This document shows, piece by piece, positions 7,814 through 16,782 of a stretch of DNA of 64,000 nucleotides. The stretch is from Actinomycetaceae bacterium (GTDB taxonomy: Bacteria; Actinomycetota; Actinomycetes; Actinomycetales; Actinomycetaceae). The notes under the pieces were generated by a model. That model did no database searches and was not told the DNA's origin. It saw nothing but the letters and a program-made list of their open reading frames with translations. How positions within the stretch are numbered: position 1 is the first letter of the stretch; each line of letters starts with the position of its first letter. The position numbers and the translations under genes are program-made. The stretch is taken from the NCBI GenBank assembly GCA_012516575.1, contig JAAYWS010000125.1, forward strand, positions 16,933 through 80,932, in the 5' to 3' direction.

Positions 7814-8647
7814 ATGGCAAAGCTGACAAAATTTGCTGCGGTTGCAGCAGCTACCCTACTCGCGCTTACTGCGTGTTCTTCGGATACGGATAAGAAGGAC
7901 GCCGATAGTGCTGATTCAGGTGACGTCGTTGTTCTGAAGGTCGGTGCTTCTCCAGTACCGCACGCCGATATTCTCAATTTTATTAACGAAAACCTAGCTG
8001 AAGACGCCGGTATCCAGCTCGAGATTATTGAATACACCGATTACGTCCAGCCCAACGTAGCGCTCTCGGAAGGCGAACTGGATGCGAACTTCTTCCAGCA
8101 CCTGCCCTACTGGGAAGCTGAAGTAGACGAGAAGGGCTACGAATTTGAGCACGGCGAAGGCGTCCAGATTGAGCCTTACGGTGTGTACTCACAGAAGATT
8201 GATGACCTCGCCGATCTGGCTGATGGCGGTATCGTGCTAGTCGTTAATGATCCTTCCAACCAAGCACGCGCACTACAACTGCTCGAAGATGAAGGCCTCA
8301 TCAAGCTTGCTGACGTCGATAATCCAACCATCTACGACGTCGTTGACAATCCAAAGAACCTACAGTTCATGGAAGCAGAAGCAGCTGTTCTGCCGGTGCA
8401 ACTCCCAGATGCGGATATCGCAGTTATTAACGGTAACTTCGCACTTGAGCATGGCCTGAACCCGGCAACCGATGCGATCGCTATTGAGGACGGCGAAGGC
8501 AACCCGTACGGCAATATCTTGGCATGGAACAAGAATTCGGATAAGGCAGAAGCTATCGCTATCCTCGAAGAGCTGCTCCACAGCCCGGAAGTCGCCGATT
8601 TCATTCGCGAGTCCTACCCGAACGGTGAGATTATTCCAGCGTTTTAA
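7814..8647 (+). CDS. metQ: Methionine-binding lipoprotein MetQ (NlpA family)
   Basis: 277 residues. The N-terminus is a lipoprotein signal peptide with lipobox LTAC, the lipidated cysteine being C21, so the protein is anchored to the outer face of the membrane. The mature part is a MetQ/NlpA substrate-binding domain with typical motifs: VGASPVPHADILNF near 43, PNVALSEGELDANFFQH near 78, and NGNFALEHGL near 214. It delivers methionine to MetNI. SD AAAGGAA at 8 bases. A strong terminator follows at 8715-8763, closing the operon. Confidence 0.94.
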   Translation: MAKLTKFAAVAAATLLALTACSSDTDKKDADSADSGDVVVLKVGASPVPHADILNFINENLAEDAGIQLEIIEYTDYVQPNVALSEGELDANFFQHLPYWEAEVDEKGYEFEHGEGVQIEPYGVYSQKIDDLADLADGGIVLVVNDPSNQARALQLLEDEGLIKLADVDNPTIYDVVDNPKNLQFMEAEAAVLPVQLPDADIAVINGNFALEHGLNPATDAIAIEDGEGNPYGNILAWNKNSDKAEAIAILEELLHSPEVADFIRESYPNGEIIPAF

Positions 8648-8714
8648 TTAATGCGCAACGAGCAGGTTGAGTACCGCTCGTTCAATCAAAGCCTAAGGGC
8701 CTGTGGCAATAGAC

Positions 8715-8763
8715 CAAAATGGCGGATTTTCAACAATATCTATTGTGAAAATCCGCCATTTTG
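8715..8763 (+). terminator. Long hairpin terminator after metQ
   Basis: CAAAATGGCGGATTTT and AAAATCCGCCATTTTG form a 16-bp stem; an inner ACAAT/ATTGT helix extends it. T-rich 3' end. It ends the metNIQ transcript. Confidence 0.85.
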
Positions 8764-8914
8764 TATAGCGAAGAAATAAGCTAACATCCTGCCAGATAAA
8801 TGCAACAATAGGCAACCCGACTCCACAACACTTAGTCGCCATTAAAATGCTATTAATTCCTTAACTACCTTGAGCCTGCCGTGTCTTTAGTCCTCCAGAA
8901 AAACGGCAGCCACC

Positions 8915-8945
8915 GGTGGGCGTGTGAATAATTCACGCGCCCACC
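8915..8945. repeat. Inverted repeat upstream of the PfkB kinase gene
   Basis: GGTGGGCG and CGCCCACC, plus an inner GTGAA/TTCAC pair around TAA, form an imperfect palindrome ending 15 bases before the kinase -10 box. It overlaps the expected -35 region, so an operator is plausible; a hairpin of an upstream transcript is the alternative. The rest of the 8764-8914 spacer shows no gene. Confidence 0.5.
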
Positions 8946-8959
8946 ATGGTTTATCGGGC

Positions 8960-8965
8960 TAAAAT
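8960..8965 (+). promoter_or_regulatory. Candidate -10 box, leaderless PfkB kinase promoter
   Basis: TAAAAT followed by 6 bases and the ATG at 8972; no SD is present. This matches the leaderless layout seen elsewhere in the window. Confidence 0.6.
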
Positions 8966-8971
8966 TCGCTT

Positions 8972-9943
8972 ATGGGTGTAAAGAGTAATAGCGGTTTGAG
9001 ATTACTGTGTGCAGGTGGCGCCTCAGTAGATTCGTTTTCAGGACCAGACGGAGAAACGACGTGGCGGGTGGGCGGCTCAGTGCTCAACGTTGCGGTCGGC
9101 ACTGCACGGCAAGATATTCCGACAACGCTGGCTACTTCTTTTTGTGCCACGGACACTGCCGGGCAGCTAATACGGGCCAAACTTGACGACGTCGGGGTGC
9201 AAATTGCGCCTGGCTCTGATGGTGCACCACATTCGACAATCGCCTACGTCACGCTGGACGCGGAAGCCAAAGCCTCCTATGTTTTCGAACGCTACGATGA
9301 CTTGCCCGACATCAATATTCGGAATTTCTCCCATGTTCATATCGGTTCGCTCGGGGCATTTCTTGAACCTAGCGGCCCAAAAGCACTCGCCCTTATTCAG
9401 GCCGCGCATGCTTACGATGTAAGCGTTTCATACGATATTAATGTCCGCCCCTCCAAAATGGGCGAACCAGAAACCGCCCGCAACATTATTCGCGAGCGCA
9501 TTAACGTATGCGATATTGTCAAGGCGTCAGATGACGATATTGCGTGGATCTGCCCTGAACGCCCGGTGGAATCCGTGCTGCGGGAATGGCTGGATATGGG
9601 AGCATCTCTCGCGGTGGCTACTCTTGGTAAAAATGGAGCCATGCTCTTGGGTAAAGAATGGGACAATCCGATATATGCTCCTTCGCTTGATGTCACAGTT
9701 GTTGACACGGTAGGCGCTGGAGATTCTTTTATGGCCGGAATGCTCGCTATCCTCTGGCAAAAAGGCTATATCGGGTTGGCCGACTCTGACGGAACGCAAC
9801 GTCGCCATCGGCTCACCGAGCTCTCCCCCGATATTGCCCACGCAGTGCTCGCAAACGCTATTGCAACGGCGTCGTTAACTGTGACTCGTAAAGGCGCCTA
9901 CGCTCCAAGTTCTGCAGAAATCGCCCAAATGCTCGCCAATTAA
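8972..9943 (+). CDS. PfkB family carbohydrate kinase
   Basis: 323-residue ribokinase-fold sugar kinase. The second PfkB signature DTVGAGDSFMAGML is near residues 248-261, including the catalytic Asp and the anion hole GAGD; the N-terminal part has the GGSVLNVAVGTARQ substrate-binding motif near 33. Family members phosphorylate fructose, ribose, adenosine or similar; the sequence YDINVRPSKMG near 157 is fructokinase-like, but I would not name a substrate. The gene appears leaderless. It overlaps the convergent GNAT gene by 4 bases. Confidence 0.88.
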   Translation: MGVKSNSGLRLLCAGGASVDSFSGPDGETTWRVGGSVLNVAVGTARQDIPTTLATSFCATDTAGQLIRAKLDDVGVQIAPGSDGAPHSTIAYVTLDAEAKASYVFERYDDLPDINIRNFSHVHIGSLGAFLEPSGPKALALIQAAHAYDVSVSYDINVRPSKMGEPETARNIIRERINVCDIVKASDDDIAWICPERPVESVLREWLDMGASLAVATLGKNGAMLLGKEWDNPIYAPSLDVTVVDTVGAGDSFMAGMLAILWQKGYIGLADSDGTQRRHRLTELSPDIAHAVLANAIATASLTVTRKGAYAPSSAEIAQMLAN

Positions 9944-10479
9944 GCCCCCGGCTCCATCACTTTCACGAAGCGCAAGAGATCATTCGGATCGGACACATAG
10001 TCAGCGTCATTGGATTGCGCGGGACGATGGTGCTCGTTGAAAAACTCAACCGCGTGGAAGCCACACTTGTTGATATAGAAGTGGATGTTTCGCGTTTCAA
10101 AATAGGGCGTGATCGTTTCCCACGTTTTCGTATCCGGGTAGCGAGCTTCGACTGCTTGCCACGCTTTTAAGCCAATACCTTTGCTTTGTGCATCGGGAAT
10201 GGTAAACATCTTGTCGAGATGATTGTGGCCGGTGACGCGGTCAATATTGAGGATAATACCGCCGACTTTCTCGCCGCCTGCCATAATCCAGTAGGTGTCA
10301 CTGTCCGGGCGGTTAATTGCGTTTTCGACGCGGGAGCGCGAAATAGTTTCACCCTGAGCATCCACATGCGGGTTACGAACCCCGAATTCTTCTAGGGCTC
10401 CATATTTAAAAGCGCGTTGCATGTAGCGAATGAACTGTTCACGATCATCGTCGGTCAACACCACAAGAGTTACGTCCAT
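9940..10479 (-). CDS. GNAT family N-acetyltransferase
   Basis: 179 residues with the GNAT fold. The acetyl-CoA binding region is around 92-110 (FTIPDAQSKGIGLKAWQAVEARY), with the A-loop Q/R-x-x-G-x-G/A represented by QSKGIG, and the C-terminal ETRNIHFYINKCGFHAVEFFNEHH matching the last strand/helix of the family. Substrate unknown (amine, peptide or antibiotic). Single gene on the minus strand, convergent with the PfkB gene. The SD is weak. Confidence 0.8.
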   Translation of the reverse strand: MDVTLVVLTDDDREQFIRYMQRAFKYGALEEFGVRNPHVDAQGETISRSRVENAINRPDSDTYWIMAGGEKVGGIILNIDRVTGHNHLDKMFTIPDAQSKGIGLKAWQAVEARYPDTKTWETITPYFETRNIHFYINKCGFHAVEFFNEHHRPAQSNDADYVSDPNDLLRFVKVMEPGA

Positions 10480-10693
10480 CAGTGTGCCTGCTTTCTATGT
10501 TGCTACTCCAATTCAAGCCCAGATGCGTTGCGCCAGAGAAATCCGTCTTAAAACCCGCTACCGCATCCGTATTCATGACATGAGGTTGCTGGCTCTGGAA
10601 GAATTAACACCGGGAGCTGCACAATCCCGAATGTACAACTCTTTCGGATATCGACAACGCCGTCGGCCTTAGCCAACGTGCGTAATCAGCTAT

Positions 10694-10699
10694 AAGGAG
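10694..10699 (+). promoter_or_regulatory. Shine-Dalgarno of tal
   Basis: AAGGAG lies 8 bases before the ATG at 10708. The spacer 10480-10693 holds no gene I can support; its promoter is not obvious. Confidence 0.6.
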
Positions 10700-10707
10700 A
10701 CAGCTGT

Positions 10708-11808
10708 ATGAACGAGAATCTTAAAGCCTTACACGATGCAGGAGTCTCAATTTGGCTCGATGACCTTTCCCGTCAGAAGATCGATTCCGGCGAACTCGCC
10801 AATCTGATCGCGGAAAGTTCAGTCACCGGTGTCACCACTAACCCGACGATTTTTGCCGCCGCATTCAAAGACATGTCCGTCTATGGAGACAAACTCCGCG
10901 AACTCAAAGCTGAGGGTGCAGATGTCGACGAGACGATCCGCCAGTTGATGAGCCGCGATGTGAAGGACGCCTGCACAGTATTCGGTGACGTCTATGCACA
11001 AAGCGCAGGGTATGACGGGCGGGTTTCGATTGAGGTTGCGCCAACGCTTGCATACGACACTGACGAAACGGTCACGCAAGCAAAGGTGCTTTACGACCTG
11101 GTTGGCGAAGACAATGTCCTGATTAAAATTCCAGCTACCAAGGAAGGTCTGCCTGCGATCCGCGAAACGATTGCCGCCGGCGTCTCGGTTAATGTCACCT
11201 TGATTTTCAGTCTCGAACGCTACCGTGAAGTCATGGATGCCTACCTGGCTGGCTTAGAAGACGCCGCTGCTGCTGGCAAAGATTTGTCGAAGATCCACTC
11301 AGTGGCTTCCTTCTTCGTCAGCCGCGTCGACACTGAAGTCGACAATCGTCTAGACAAAATCGGGGGCGACGCCGTAGCACTCAAGGGCAAGGCCGCTGTT
11401 GCTAACGCTCGGCTTGCTTTCCAAGCATACGAAGAAGTGTTTAGCTCACAGCGTTTTGCGGCGCTGAAAGCACAGGGTGCTAATCTGCAACGCCCGCTGT
11501 GGGCATCGACTGGTGTGAAAAATCCGGCTTACCCGGACACCTTATATGTTGCTGAACTAGTTGCTAAGCCATGCGTCAACACCATGCCCGGTGCCACGAT
11601 GGCCGCCTACGCGGATCATGGCGTAACCAAGGGTGACACCATCCGCCCCAACTATGCTGATGCTCAGCAAGTGATGGATGACGCCGCTGCAGCTGGTGTC
11701 GATTTCGCTGACGTTTTCACGGTGCTTGAAGACGAAGGCGTCGAAAAGTTCATCGTTAGCTGGAAAGAACTCGTCGCTGGTGTCGAAGAAGCCCTCGCTA
11801 ACGTATAA
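10708..11808 (+). CDS. tal: Transaldolase
   Basis: 366 residues, the long actinobacterial type. Transfers a dihydroxyacetone unit between sugar phosphates in the non-oxidative pentose phosphate pathway. Diagnostic motifs: [10 protein letters not shown] at 41-50, the Schiff-base lysine K140 in [18 protein letters not shown] near 199 and [10 protein letters not shown] near 261. In related bacteria tal clusters with tkt, zwf and opcA, but here it stands alone, followed by the molybdenum cofactor gene. Strong SD. Confidence 0.95.
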   Translation: MNENLKALHDAGVSIWLDDLSRQKIDSGELANLIAESSVTGVTTNPTIFAAAFKDMSVYGDKLRELKAEGADVDETIRQLMSRDVKDACTVFGDVYAQSAGYDGRVSIEVAPTLAYDTDETVTQAKVLYDLVGEDNVLIKIPATKEGLPAIRETIAAGVSVNVTLIFSLERYREVMDAYLAGLEDAAAAGKDLSKIHSVASFFVSRVDTEVDNRLDKIGGDAVALKGKAAVANARLAFQAYEEVFSSQRFAALKAQGANLQRPLWASTGVKNPAYPDTLYVAELVAKPCVNTMPGATMAAYADHGVTKGDTIRPNYADAQQVMDDAAAAGVDFADVFTVLEDEGVEKFIVSWKELVAGVEEALANV

Positions 11809-11917
11809 ACAGCAGCGCGGACCGAACCGAACAACCTAATCAAAACCTCATCCGTGATCGATTTTAGTATCCAGTTACCAATTGCTGGGCTCTTCGTAAC
11901 TTTAATTAGTAATCGCG

Positions 11918-11923
11918 TAGAAT
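11918..11923 (+). promoter_or_regulatory. Candidate -10 box, leaderless mog promoter
   Basis: TAGAAT, then exactly 6 bases, then ATG at 11930. No SD. Best example in the window of a leaderless -10 element. Confidence 0.65.
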
Positions 11924-11929
11924 CAGGAT

Positions 11930-12433
11930 ATGAACATCACAGCAAGTGTTATCACAATTTCTGACCGAGCCACCAATGGCGAGTACGAAGATATTGCAGG
12001 CCCCACCGCCAAGAAAATCTTGGAAGAGGCAGGCGTGCAGGTTCTTGAAACAGCCGTAGTCTCCGACGACGTTCGGGATATTTCCGAAACGGTTCAGACT
12101 CTCGCTTACGACGGTATTGATCTGGTTCTTACCACCGGCGGCACGGGCATCTCTCCGCGTGACTACACAGCACGCGCAATGGATCCACTGCTTCGCTTCG
12201 ATATTCCAGGCATCATGGAGGCTATCCGTGCCAAGGGCATTCAGAAGGGCATTCCGGGCGCGATGTTGTCCCGCGGCCGAGCAGGTGTTCTCGTAGCAGG
12301 CAAGCATCGTACGCTTATCGTCAACGCTCCAGGGTCTGTTGACGGTGTCAAGGATGCTCTAGAGGTCCTCTTGCCACTGCTCGAGCATGCAATTGATCAG
12401 ATGAAGGGCGGAGACCACAGCCTGCCTAAGTAA
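11930..12433 (+). CDS. mog: MogA/MoaB family molybdopterin adenylyltransferase
   Basis: 167 residues, single MPT-binding (MoCF) domain. The signature TTGGTGISPRD at 68-78 binds molybdopterin, and SRGRAGVLVAGKHRTLIVNAPGS near 123-145 contains the second conserved loop (SRG and NAPG motifs). The enzyme adenylylates molybdopterin before molybdenum insertion. No other cofactor-synthesis gene is nearby, so whether it is Mog or MoaB-like is uncertain. Terminated by the hairpin at 12459. Confidence 0.85.
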   Translation: MNITASVITISDRATNGEYEDIAGPTAKKILEEAGVQVLETAVVSDDVRDISETVQTLAYDGIDLVLTTGGTGISPRDYTARAMDPLLRFDIPGIMEAIRAKGIQKGIPGAMLSRGRAGVLVAGKHRTLIVNAPGSVDGVKDALEVLLPLLEHAIDQMKGGDHSLPK

Positions 12434-12458
12434 ACGGTAGATAATCCCAAACCCTAAG

Positions 12459-12488
12459 AAACCCGAACAGCGCGTGCTGTTCGGGTTT
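12459..12488 (+). terminator. Rho-independent terminator after mog
   Basis: AAACCCGAACAGC/GCTGTTCGGGTTT, 13 perfect base pairs with a 4-base loop, followed by TCTC. Confidence 0.85.
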
Positions 12489-12560
12489 CTCACTGTTCCG
12501 ACAAGGAGTACCATGCTAATAACGTGATTCGATCCGTCTCCACGCATACTCGAGGTAACT

Positions 12561-13901
12561 ATGATGAACTTGTCGCGCTCTGAACGTCTTGAACGACTCC
12601 CATTTACGAAAAAACTTGGCAAATTGCTCGGTACATCCGGAGTGGGCTGGGCACTCGACGCAATGGACGTTGGTCTCATTTCATTCATTATTGCCGCGCT
12701 TGCTCAAGAATGGGGTTTGGACAACACCCAAAAGTCGTGGATTATTTCGATCGGCTTCGTTGGTATGGCAATTGGTGCGTCCCTAGGCGGATTGCTCGCA
12801 GACAAAATCGGACGTCGTTCCGTTTTCGCATTAACCCTCCTCGTTTACGGACTCGCAACTGGCGCATCTGCGCTGGCCGGATCCGTAGCCGTCCTGCTTG
12901 TGTTCCGCTTTATTGTGGGACTCGGGTTAGGTGCTGAACTTCCGGTTGCTTCCACGCTCGTATCTGAATTTTCACCAAAGAAGATTCGCGGGCGGGTGAT
13001 CGTATGGCTTGAGGCTTTCTGGGCTCTCGGATGGATCATGGCTGCCCTTATTGGCTACTTTGTTGTCGCGACGTCGGATAATGGTTGGCGTTGGGGCTTT
13101 ATTATCGGTGCCGTTCCTGCGCTTTACTCGCTTATTATTCGCATTCATACCCCAGAGTCTGTTCGTTACTTAGAAACGAAAGGCAAGTTCGAGGCAGCTG
13201 AGAAAATCGTTCAAGACTACGAAGCCTCCGCAGGTGAAGAGTTCCGTTACACCGGCAAGAGTGCGAATACAGTTGCCGAATACGACGCCGAACTGGCAGC
13301 CCGGCACATTGACCGTGACCTTTCGATCTGGTCACCTCATTTGCGTAAGAGAACCATCGCTTTGTGGGTTATCTGGTTTGCTATCAATTTTTCCTACTAC
13401 GGAGCTTTTACGTGGATTCCTTCCCTGCTGACCGCGCAAGGGTTTACTCTCATCAAATCCTTCGAATTCACCCTTATTATTACGCTGGCGCAAATCCCCG
13501 GCTATGCCGCTGCTGCTTGGCTGATTGAAAAGTGGGGACGGCGTCAGACGCTGGCTGTCTTCCTCGCAGGGTCTGCCGCGGCCGCAATCCTCTATGGACT
13601 CGCTGGCTCAGAATGGCAGATTATTGGTGCTGGCATGATGCTGAGCTTCTTCAATCTTGGCGCATGGGGTGCGCTGTATGCGATTGGCCCAGAGCTCTAC
13701 CCGACGAATATCCGTGGTACGGGAACTGGATCAGCTGCAGGCTTTGGCCGAATCGCCTCAATCCTCACCCCACTATTAACGCCAGTATTCGTGAGCGCTG
13801 GCGGTAACGTCCTCGCCTTCGGCGTTTTCTCAATCATGTTTGCTATCGCAGCTAGTGCTGTATTTTTCCTACCTGAGCAACGCGGTAAGGCGATTGTGTA
13901 A
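12561..13901 (+). CDS. MFS transporter (sugar/aromatic acid symporter type)
   Basis: 446 residues with twelve predicted helices. The loop 2-3 MFS signature appears as GGLLADKIGRRS near 74-85, the loop 4 motif RFIVGLGLGAELPVASTLVSEF near 115-136, and a repeat of the signature in the second half (EKWGRRQ near 323). The ELPVASTLVSE and GTGTGSAAGFGRI segments are typical of the metabolite:H+ symporter/sugar porter groups that take up aromatic acids, niacin or sugars; substrate unknown. SD GAGGT is 5 bases from the ATG. The central loop (about 200-255) is long and charged. Confidence 0.85.
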   Translation: MMNLSRSERLERLPFTKKLGKLLGTSGVGWALDAMDVGLISFIIAALAQEWGLDNTQKSWIISIGFVGMAIGASLGGLLADKIGRRSVFALTLLVYGLATGASALAGSVAVLLVFRFIVGLGLGAELPVASTLVSEFSPKKIRGRVIVWLEAFWALGWIMAALIGYFVVATSDNGWRWGFIIGAVPALYSLIIRIHTPESVRYLETKGKFEAAEKIVQDYEASAGEEFRYTGKSANTVAEYDAELAARHIDRDLSIWSPHLRKRTIALWVIWFAINFSYYGAFTWIPSLLTAQGFTLIKSFEFTLIITLAQIPGYAAAAWLIEKWGRRQTLAVFLAGSAAAAILYGLAGSEWQIIGAGMMLSFFNLGAWGALYAIGPELYPTNIRGTGTGSAAGFGRIASILTPLLTPVFVSAGGNVLAFGVFSIMFAIAASAVFFLPEQRGKAIV

Positions 13902-14013
13902 CCGTTTCTAAAGCTTGTGAGATTAGTTATTGCATGGTTTACCAGCTATAACGAGGCAATGGACCGCGACACAGAATATTATGGTCTCACCCATTGGCAT
14001 AAGGAGGAGTACC

Positions 14014-15423
14014 ATGACCGAATCGACGCCTGCTCAGGGCAAACATCACGTGGTTATTATTGGATCAGGTTTCGGAGGTTTGTTTGCCGCTAAAGAATTC
14101 GCTGGGCGCACAGATGTGAAAGTCACTTTAGTAGCAAAAACCGACCATCATTTGTTCCAACCACTTTTATATCAGGCGGCGACGGGCATCCTCTCTGTCG
14201 GAGAAATTGCTCCCTCCACACGTGAGATTCTTCGAGACCAGGAAAATGTACGTGTGATGCTTGCTCTTGTTGAAGACGTCGATGTTGAGAACCAAGTTGT
14301 TAAAGCCCGTAACCATGACACTTTGCTGGACATTCCCTACGATTCATTAATCGTTGCTGCCGGGGCACGGCAATCATATTTCGGTAATGATCATTTTGAG
14401 GTTTTCGCGCCGGGACTGAAAACAGTCGACGATGCTCTCGAACTTCGATCCCGTATTTTCCATGCTTTTGAGCGAGCTGAAATCTCCTCAGACCCTGAAG
14501 ACATTAAGCGGCTACTGACGTTTATCGTTGTCGGAGGCGGTCCTACTGGTGTTGAAATGGCCGGACAGATTCGCGAATTGGCTTCATTCACTCTTGATAG
14601 GGAATTCCGAAAGATTGATCCGAAGCAGGCTCGTGTCATTCTCGTACAAGGTGACCATGAAGTGTTGCATACCTTCGGTAACCGACTGGGTGGTAAAGCT
14701 CGCCATGCCCTTGAAAAACTGGGTATTGAAGTGCGCTTGAATTCCTTTGTCACTGATGTCAACCGCGAAGGCGTCGAGATTACCGACAAGAACGGAGAAA
14801 AGGAGTTTATTCGTTCTTACTGCAAGGTGTGGGCAGCGGGAGTAGCGGGCATGCCTATTGGTGCGAAAGTCGCTGACGCTGCTGGTGGCGAGGTTGACCG
14901 TGCCGGGCGCGTAATTGTTGAGCCGACTCTGAACGTAGCAGGTCACGATAACTTGTATGTCGTCGGTGACTTAATGTCTGTTCCTAACGTACCTGGCGTA
15001 GCACAAGGAGCGATTCAGTCTGGCCAGTATGCTGCACGGCGTATTAAGGCGATACTAGATGGAGATACTGCTAAGGCAAGTATCCCTTTTAAATACCATG
15101 ACAAAGGTTCGATGGCAATCATTTCCAAGTACAAGGGTATTGCTGACATTAACGGCATCAAATTCTCCGGCTATCCGGCATGGGCGGCTTGGCTGATTGT
15201 CCACATTATGTTCCTCGTTGGCTTCAAATCGCGCGTTTCTACCCTACTGCGCTGGTTTATCACTTTCCTCAGCGACCGCCGTGCAGAACGCGTAACAACA
15301 AACCAACTGCTGGTGGCCCGTCTAGCCATGAAACATCTTGGGCCCAAAGTTTCTGGCCCGTTGCTACGTGGCGAATCTCTTGCCTCGGTTGAAGAACATT
15401 CTGAAGAAGACGATAGGGACTGA
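14014..15423 (+). CDS. ndh: Type II NADH dehydrogenase (NAD(P)/FAD-dependent oxidoreductase)
   Basis: 469 residues from the ATG at 14014, chosen because AAGGAGG lies 7 bases upstream; 28 extra in-frame codons upstream lack such a site. FAD-binding GSGFGG at 17-22, the NADH-binding second Rossmann motif VVGGGPTGVEMAG near 171-183, and the C-terminal FAD motif LYVVGD near 314. The sequence KTDHHLFQPLLYQAATG near 42-58 is characteristic of NDH-2. A C-terminal amphipathic stretch (about 390-430) attaches it to the membrane, where it passes electrons from NADH to menaquinone without pumping protons. Together with cytochrome bd this makes a low-coupling respiratory chain. Confidence 0.9.
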   Translation: MTESTPAQGKHHVVIIGSGFGGLFAAKEFAGRTDVKVTLVAKTDHHLFQPLLYQAATGILSVGEIAPSTREILRDQENVRVMLALVEDVDVENQVVKARNHDTLLDIPYDSLIVAAGARQSYFGNDHFEVFAPGLKTVDDALELRSRIFHAFERAEISSDPEDIKRLLTFIVVGGGPTGVEMAGQIRELASFTLDREFRKIDPKQARVILVQGDHEVLHTFGNRLGGKARHALEKLGIEVRLNSFVTDVNREGVEITDKNGEKEFIRSYCKVWAAGVAGMPIGAKVADAAGGEVDRAGRVIVEPTLNVAGHDNLYVVGDLMSVPNVPGVAQGAIQSGQYAARRIKAILDGDTAKASIPFKYHDKGSMAIISKYKGIADINGIKFSGYPAWAAWLIVHIMFLVGFKSRVSTLLRWFITFLSDRRAERVTTNQLLVARLAMKHLGPKVSGPLLRGESLASVEEHSEEDDRD

Positions 15424-15487
15424 AAAACAGCCCGGTACCCGCCGGTAAACGGCACGAACTGCTAAATCGAATCGCATAGAAAAGCGA

Positions 15488-15516
15488 CGAAGGCCGAGCA
15501 TTTCGCTCGGCCTTCG
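15488..15516. terminator. Bidirectional terminator between ndh and tRNA-Ala
   Basis: CGAAGGCCGAGC / GCTCGGCCTTCG, 12 bp with a 5-base loop, T-rich on the plus side. It serves ndh (plus) and tRNA-Ala (minus). Confidence 0.85.
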
Positions 15517-15522
15517 TTCTTG

Positions 15523-15595
15523 TGGAGCATAGGGGATTCGAACCCCTGACCTCTTCCATGCCATGGAAGCGCGCTACCAACTGCGCCAATGCCCC
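15523..15595 (-). tRNA. tRNA-Ala (GGC)
   Basis: 73 nt cloverleaf. Acceptor arms GGGGCAT/ATGCTCC contain the G3-U70 wobble that identifies alanine tRNAs; anticodon loop ATGGCAT gives GGC; T arm GGGGTTCGAATCCCC. Discriminator A, CCA not encoded. Confidence 0.97.
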
Positions 15596-15675
15596 GTGAG
15601 ACTTAATTGATATTACAAGGTTAAACCCAACCACGCCAATTAACACCGCCATACCAGCGGTGAATCCGATCACCG

Positions 15676-16320
15676 CTACGCAAACCACCGGTTATATGAC
15701 ACGATTCGCCATGCTGGATTTGAGTTAAGTCGCGGAGCTAACACTGCCCAATGGCAGTTATCCAATCCCTGCAAACCGTTCCACACCGAAGGGTCTTGAC
15801 CAAGCAATACGTTAATTGCGTTTGCAATCGCCGAGCCGTGCGATACAAATAGCAACTTTTCGTTCACCGTCGTCTTTCCAGCGTCGGCTAGCTCATTAAC
15901 TGCAGCTATCGCGTCACTGACCGCAGCGGCCATCAACTCGCCGTTTTCCAAGCGAGTCTGGATCCCCGGAGCGCCCGGTTCTAAACCTTCCCGCCAGCGC
16001 TTCCACTCTGTTGGCCAAGCCTGACGGATTTCGTCCGAGTTCAAGCCTTCCCACACACCATAAGCCCGTTCTCGTAAGCGTGCATCTACTGTTATTTCGA
16101 GGCCGGTAACTTCGGCTACCGCCGCCGCGGTATCACGCGCCCGCGAAAGGTCCGAAGAATAAATCCGGGTGATCCCCAGTTGTGCAATCTCCGGAGCAAT
16201 TTCGCTCGCTTGCCGCCGACCTTCATCATTCAAGGGAGTATCTCGCGAACCTTGAATACGTCGTTCTAGATTATTAGCAGTTTGTCCATGACGCAGAAAA
16301 ACAATCTGAGAAACAGCCAC
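15676..16320 (-). CDS. Histidine phosphatase family protein (phosphoglycerate mutase-like)
   Basis: 214 residues from a GTG start 2 bases after the rsfS stop, so translation is probably coupled. Phosphohistidine motif LRHGQT at 9-14 (catalytic H11), RIQGSRDTPLNDEGRRQA follows, and the second His is in FVSHGSAI near 161. Members of this gene position in Actinobacteria are often broad phosphatases or glucosyl-3-phosphoglycerate phosphatases; the substrate is not determined. It is last in the operon nadD / membrane protein / rsfS / phosphatase. Confidence 0.88.
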   Translation of the reverse strand: MAVSQIVFLRHGQTANNLERRIQGSRDTPLNDEGRRQASEIAPEIAQLGITRIYSSDLSRARDTAAAVAEVTGLEITVDARLRERAYGVWEGLNSDEIRQAWPTEWKRWREGLEPGAPGIQTRLENGELMAAAVSDAIAAVNELADAGKTTVNEKLLFVSHGSAIANAINVLLGQDPSVWNGLQGLDNCHWAVLAPRLNSNPAWRIVSYNRWFA

Positions 16321-16322
16321 TA

Positions 16323-16763
16323 CTAATTCGACTCCTCTTCTTCGTAAACGGGTGCAAAATACGCCGATAATGAAGATTCTTCTGCTGCCGGCGTCGCCAC
16401 AATATCGGGATCCAACTCAATCTTCGGGCAATCGCCCCACAACTTCTCCAAAGCGTAATACTCGCGGTCTTCATCTTGTTGCACATGCACCATAATGATC
16501 CCGAAATCGAGAAGCACCCAGTGGGCTTCGCCTTCTAAGCCTTCCCGACGCAAACGCCGCGTGCCTGCCTTATGCATGGCTTCTTCAACAGCGTCGACAA
16601 TCGAACGTACTTGACGCTCGGTTGACCCGGAGACTATTAAGAAAACGTCTGTGATTGCCAGCCGCTGCGCAACATCAATCGCAACAATCGACGTGGCTTT
16701 AATATCGGATGCCGCCCGAGCGGCAATCATAGTTAGGTCTATAGCTTCTTGTGTTGCGCTCAC
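16323..16763 (-). CDS. rsfS: Ribosomal silencing factor RsfS
   Basis: 146 residues from a GTG start with SD GGAAG. RsfS binds ribosomal protein L14 and blocks subunit joining when nutrients are short. Core motifs: ATSIVAIDVAQRLAITDVFLIVSGSTERQV in the first half, and WVLLDFGIIMVHVQQDEDREYYALEKLWGD near 85-115, diagnostic for the family. About 25 acidic residues extend the C-terminus beyond the core. The nadD - rsfS linkage is classic. Confidence 0.93.
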   Translation of the reverse strand: MSATQEAIDLTMIAARAASDIKATSIVAIDVAQRLAITDVFLIVSGSTERQVRSIVDAVEEAMHKAGTRRLRREGLEGEAHWVLLDFGIIMVHVQQDEDREYYALEKLWGDCPKIELDPDIVATPAAEESSLSAYFAPVYEEEESN

Positions 16764-16782
16764 GCTTTACTTCCGGTTCTTC

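Noticed and set aside
10430..10672. 80-aa ORF upstream of tal
   Set aside because: Begins inside the GNAT gene on the other strand, no SD or recognisable motif; kept as spacer.
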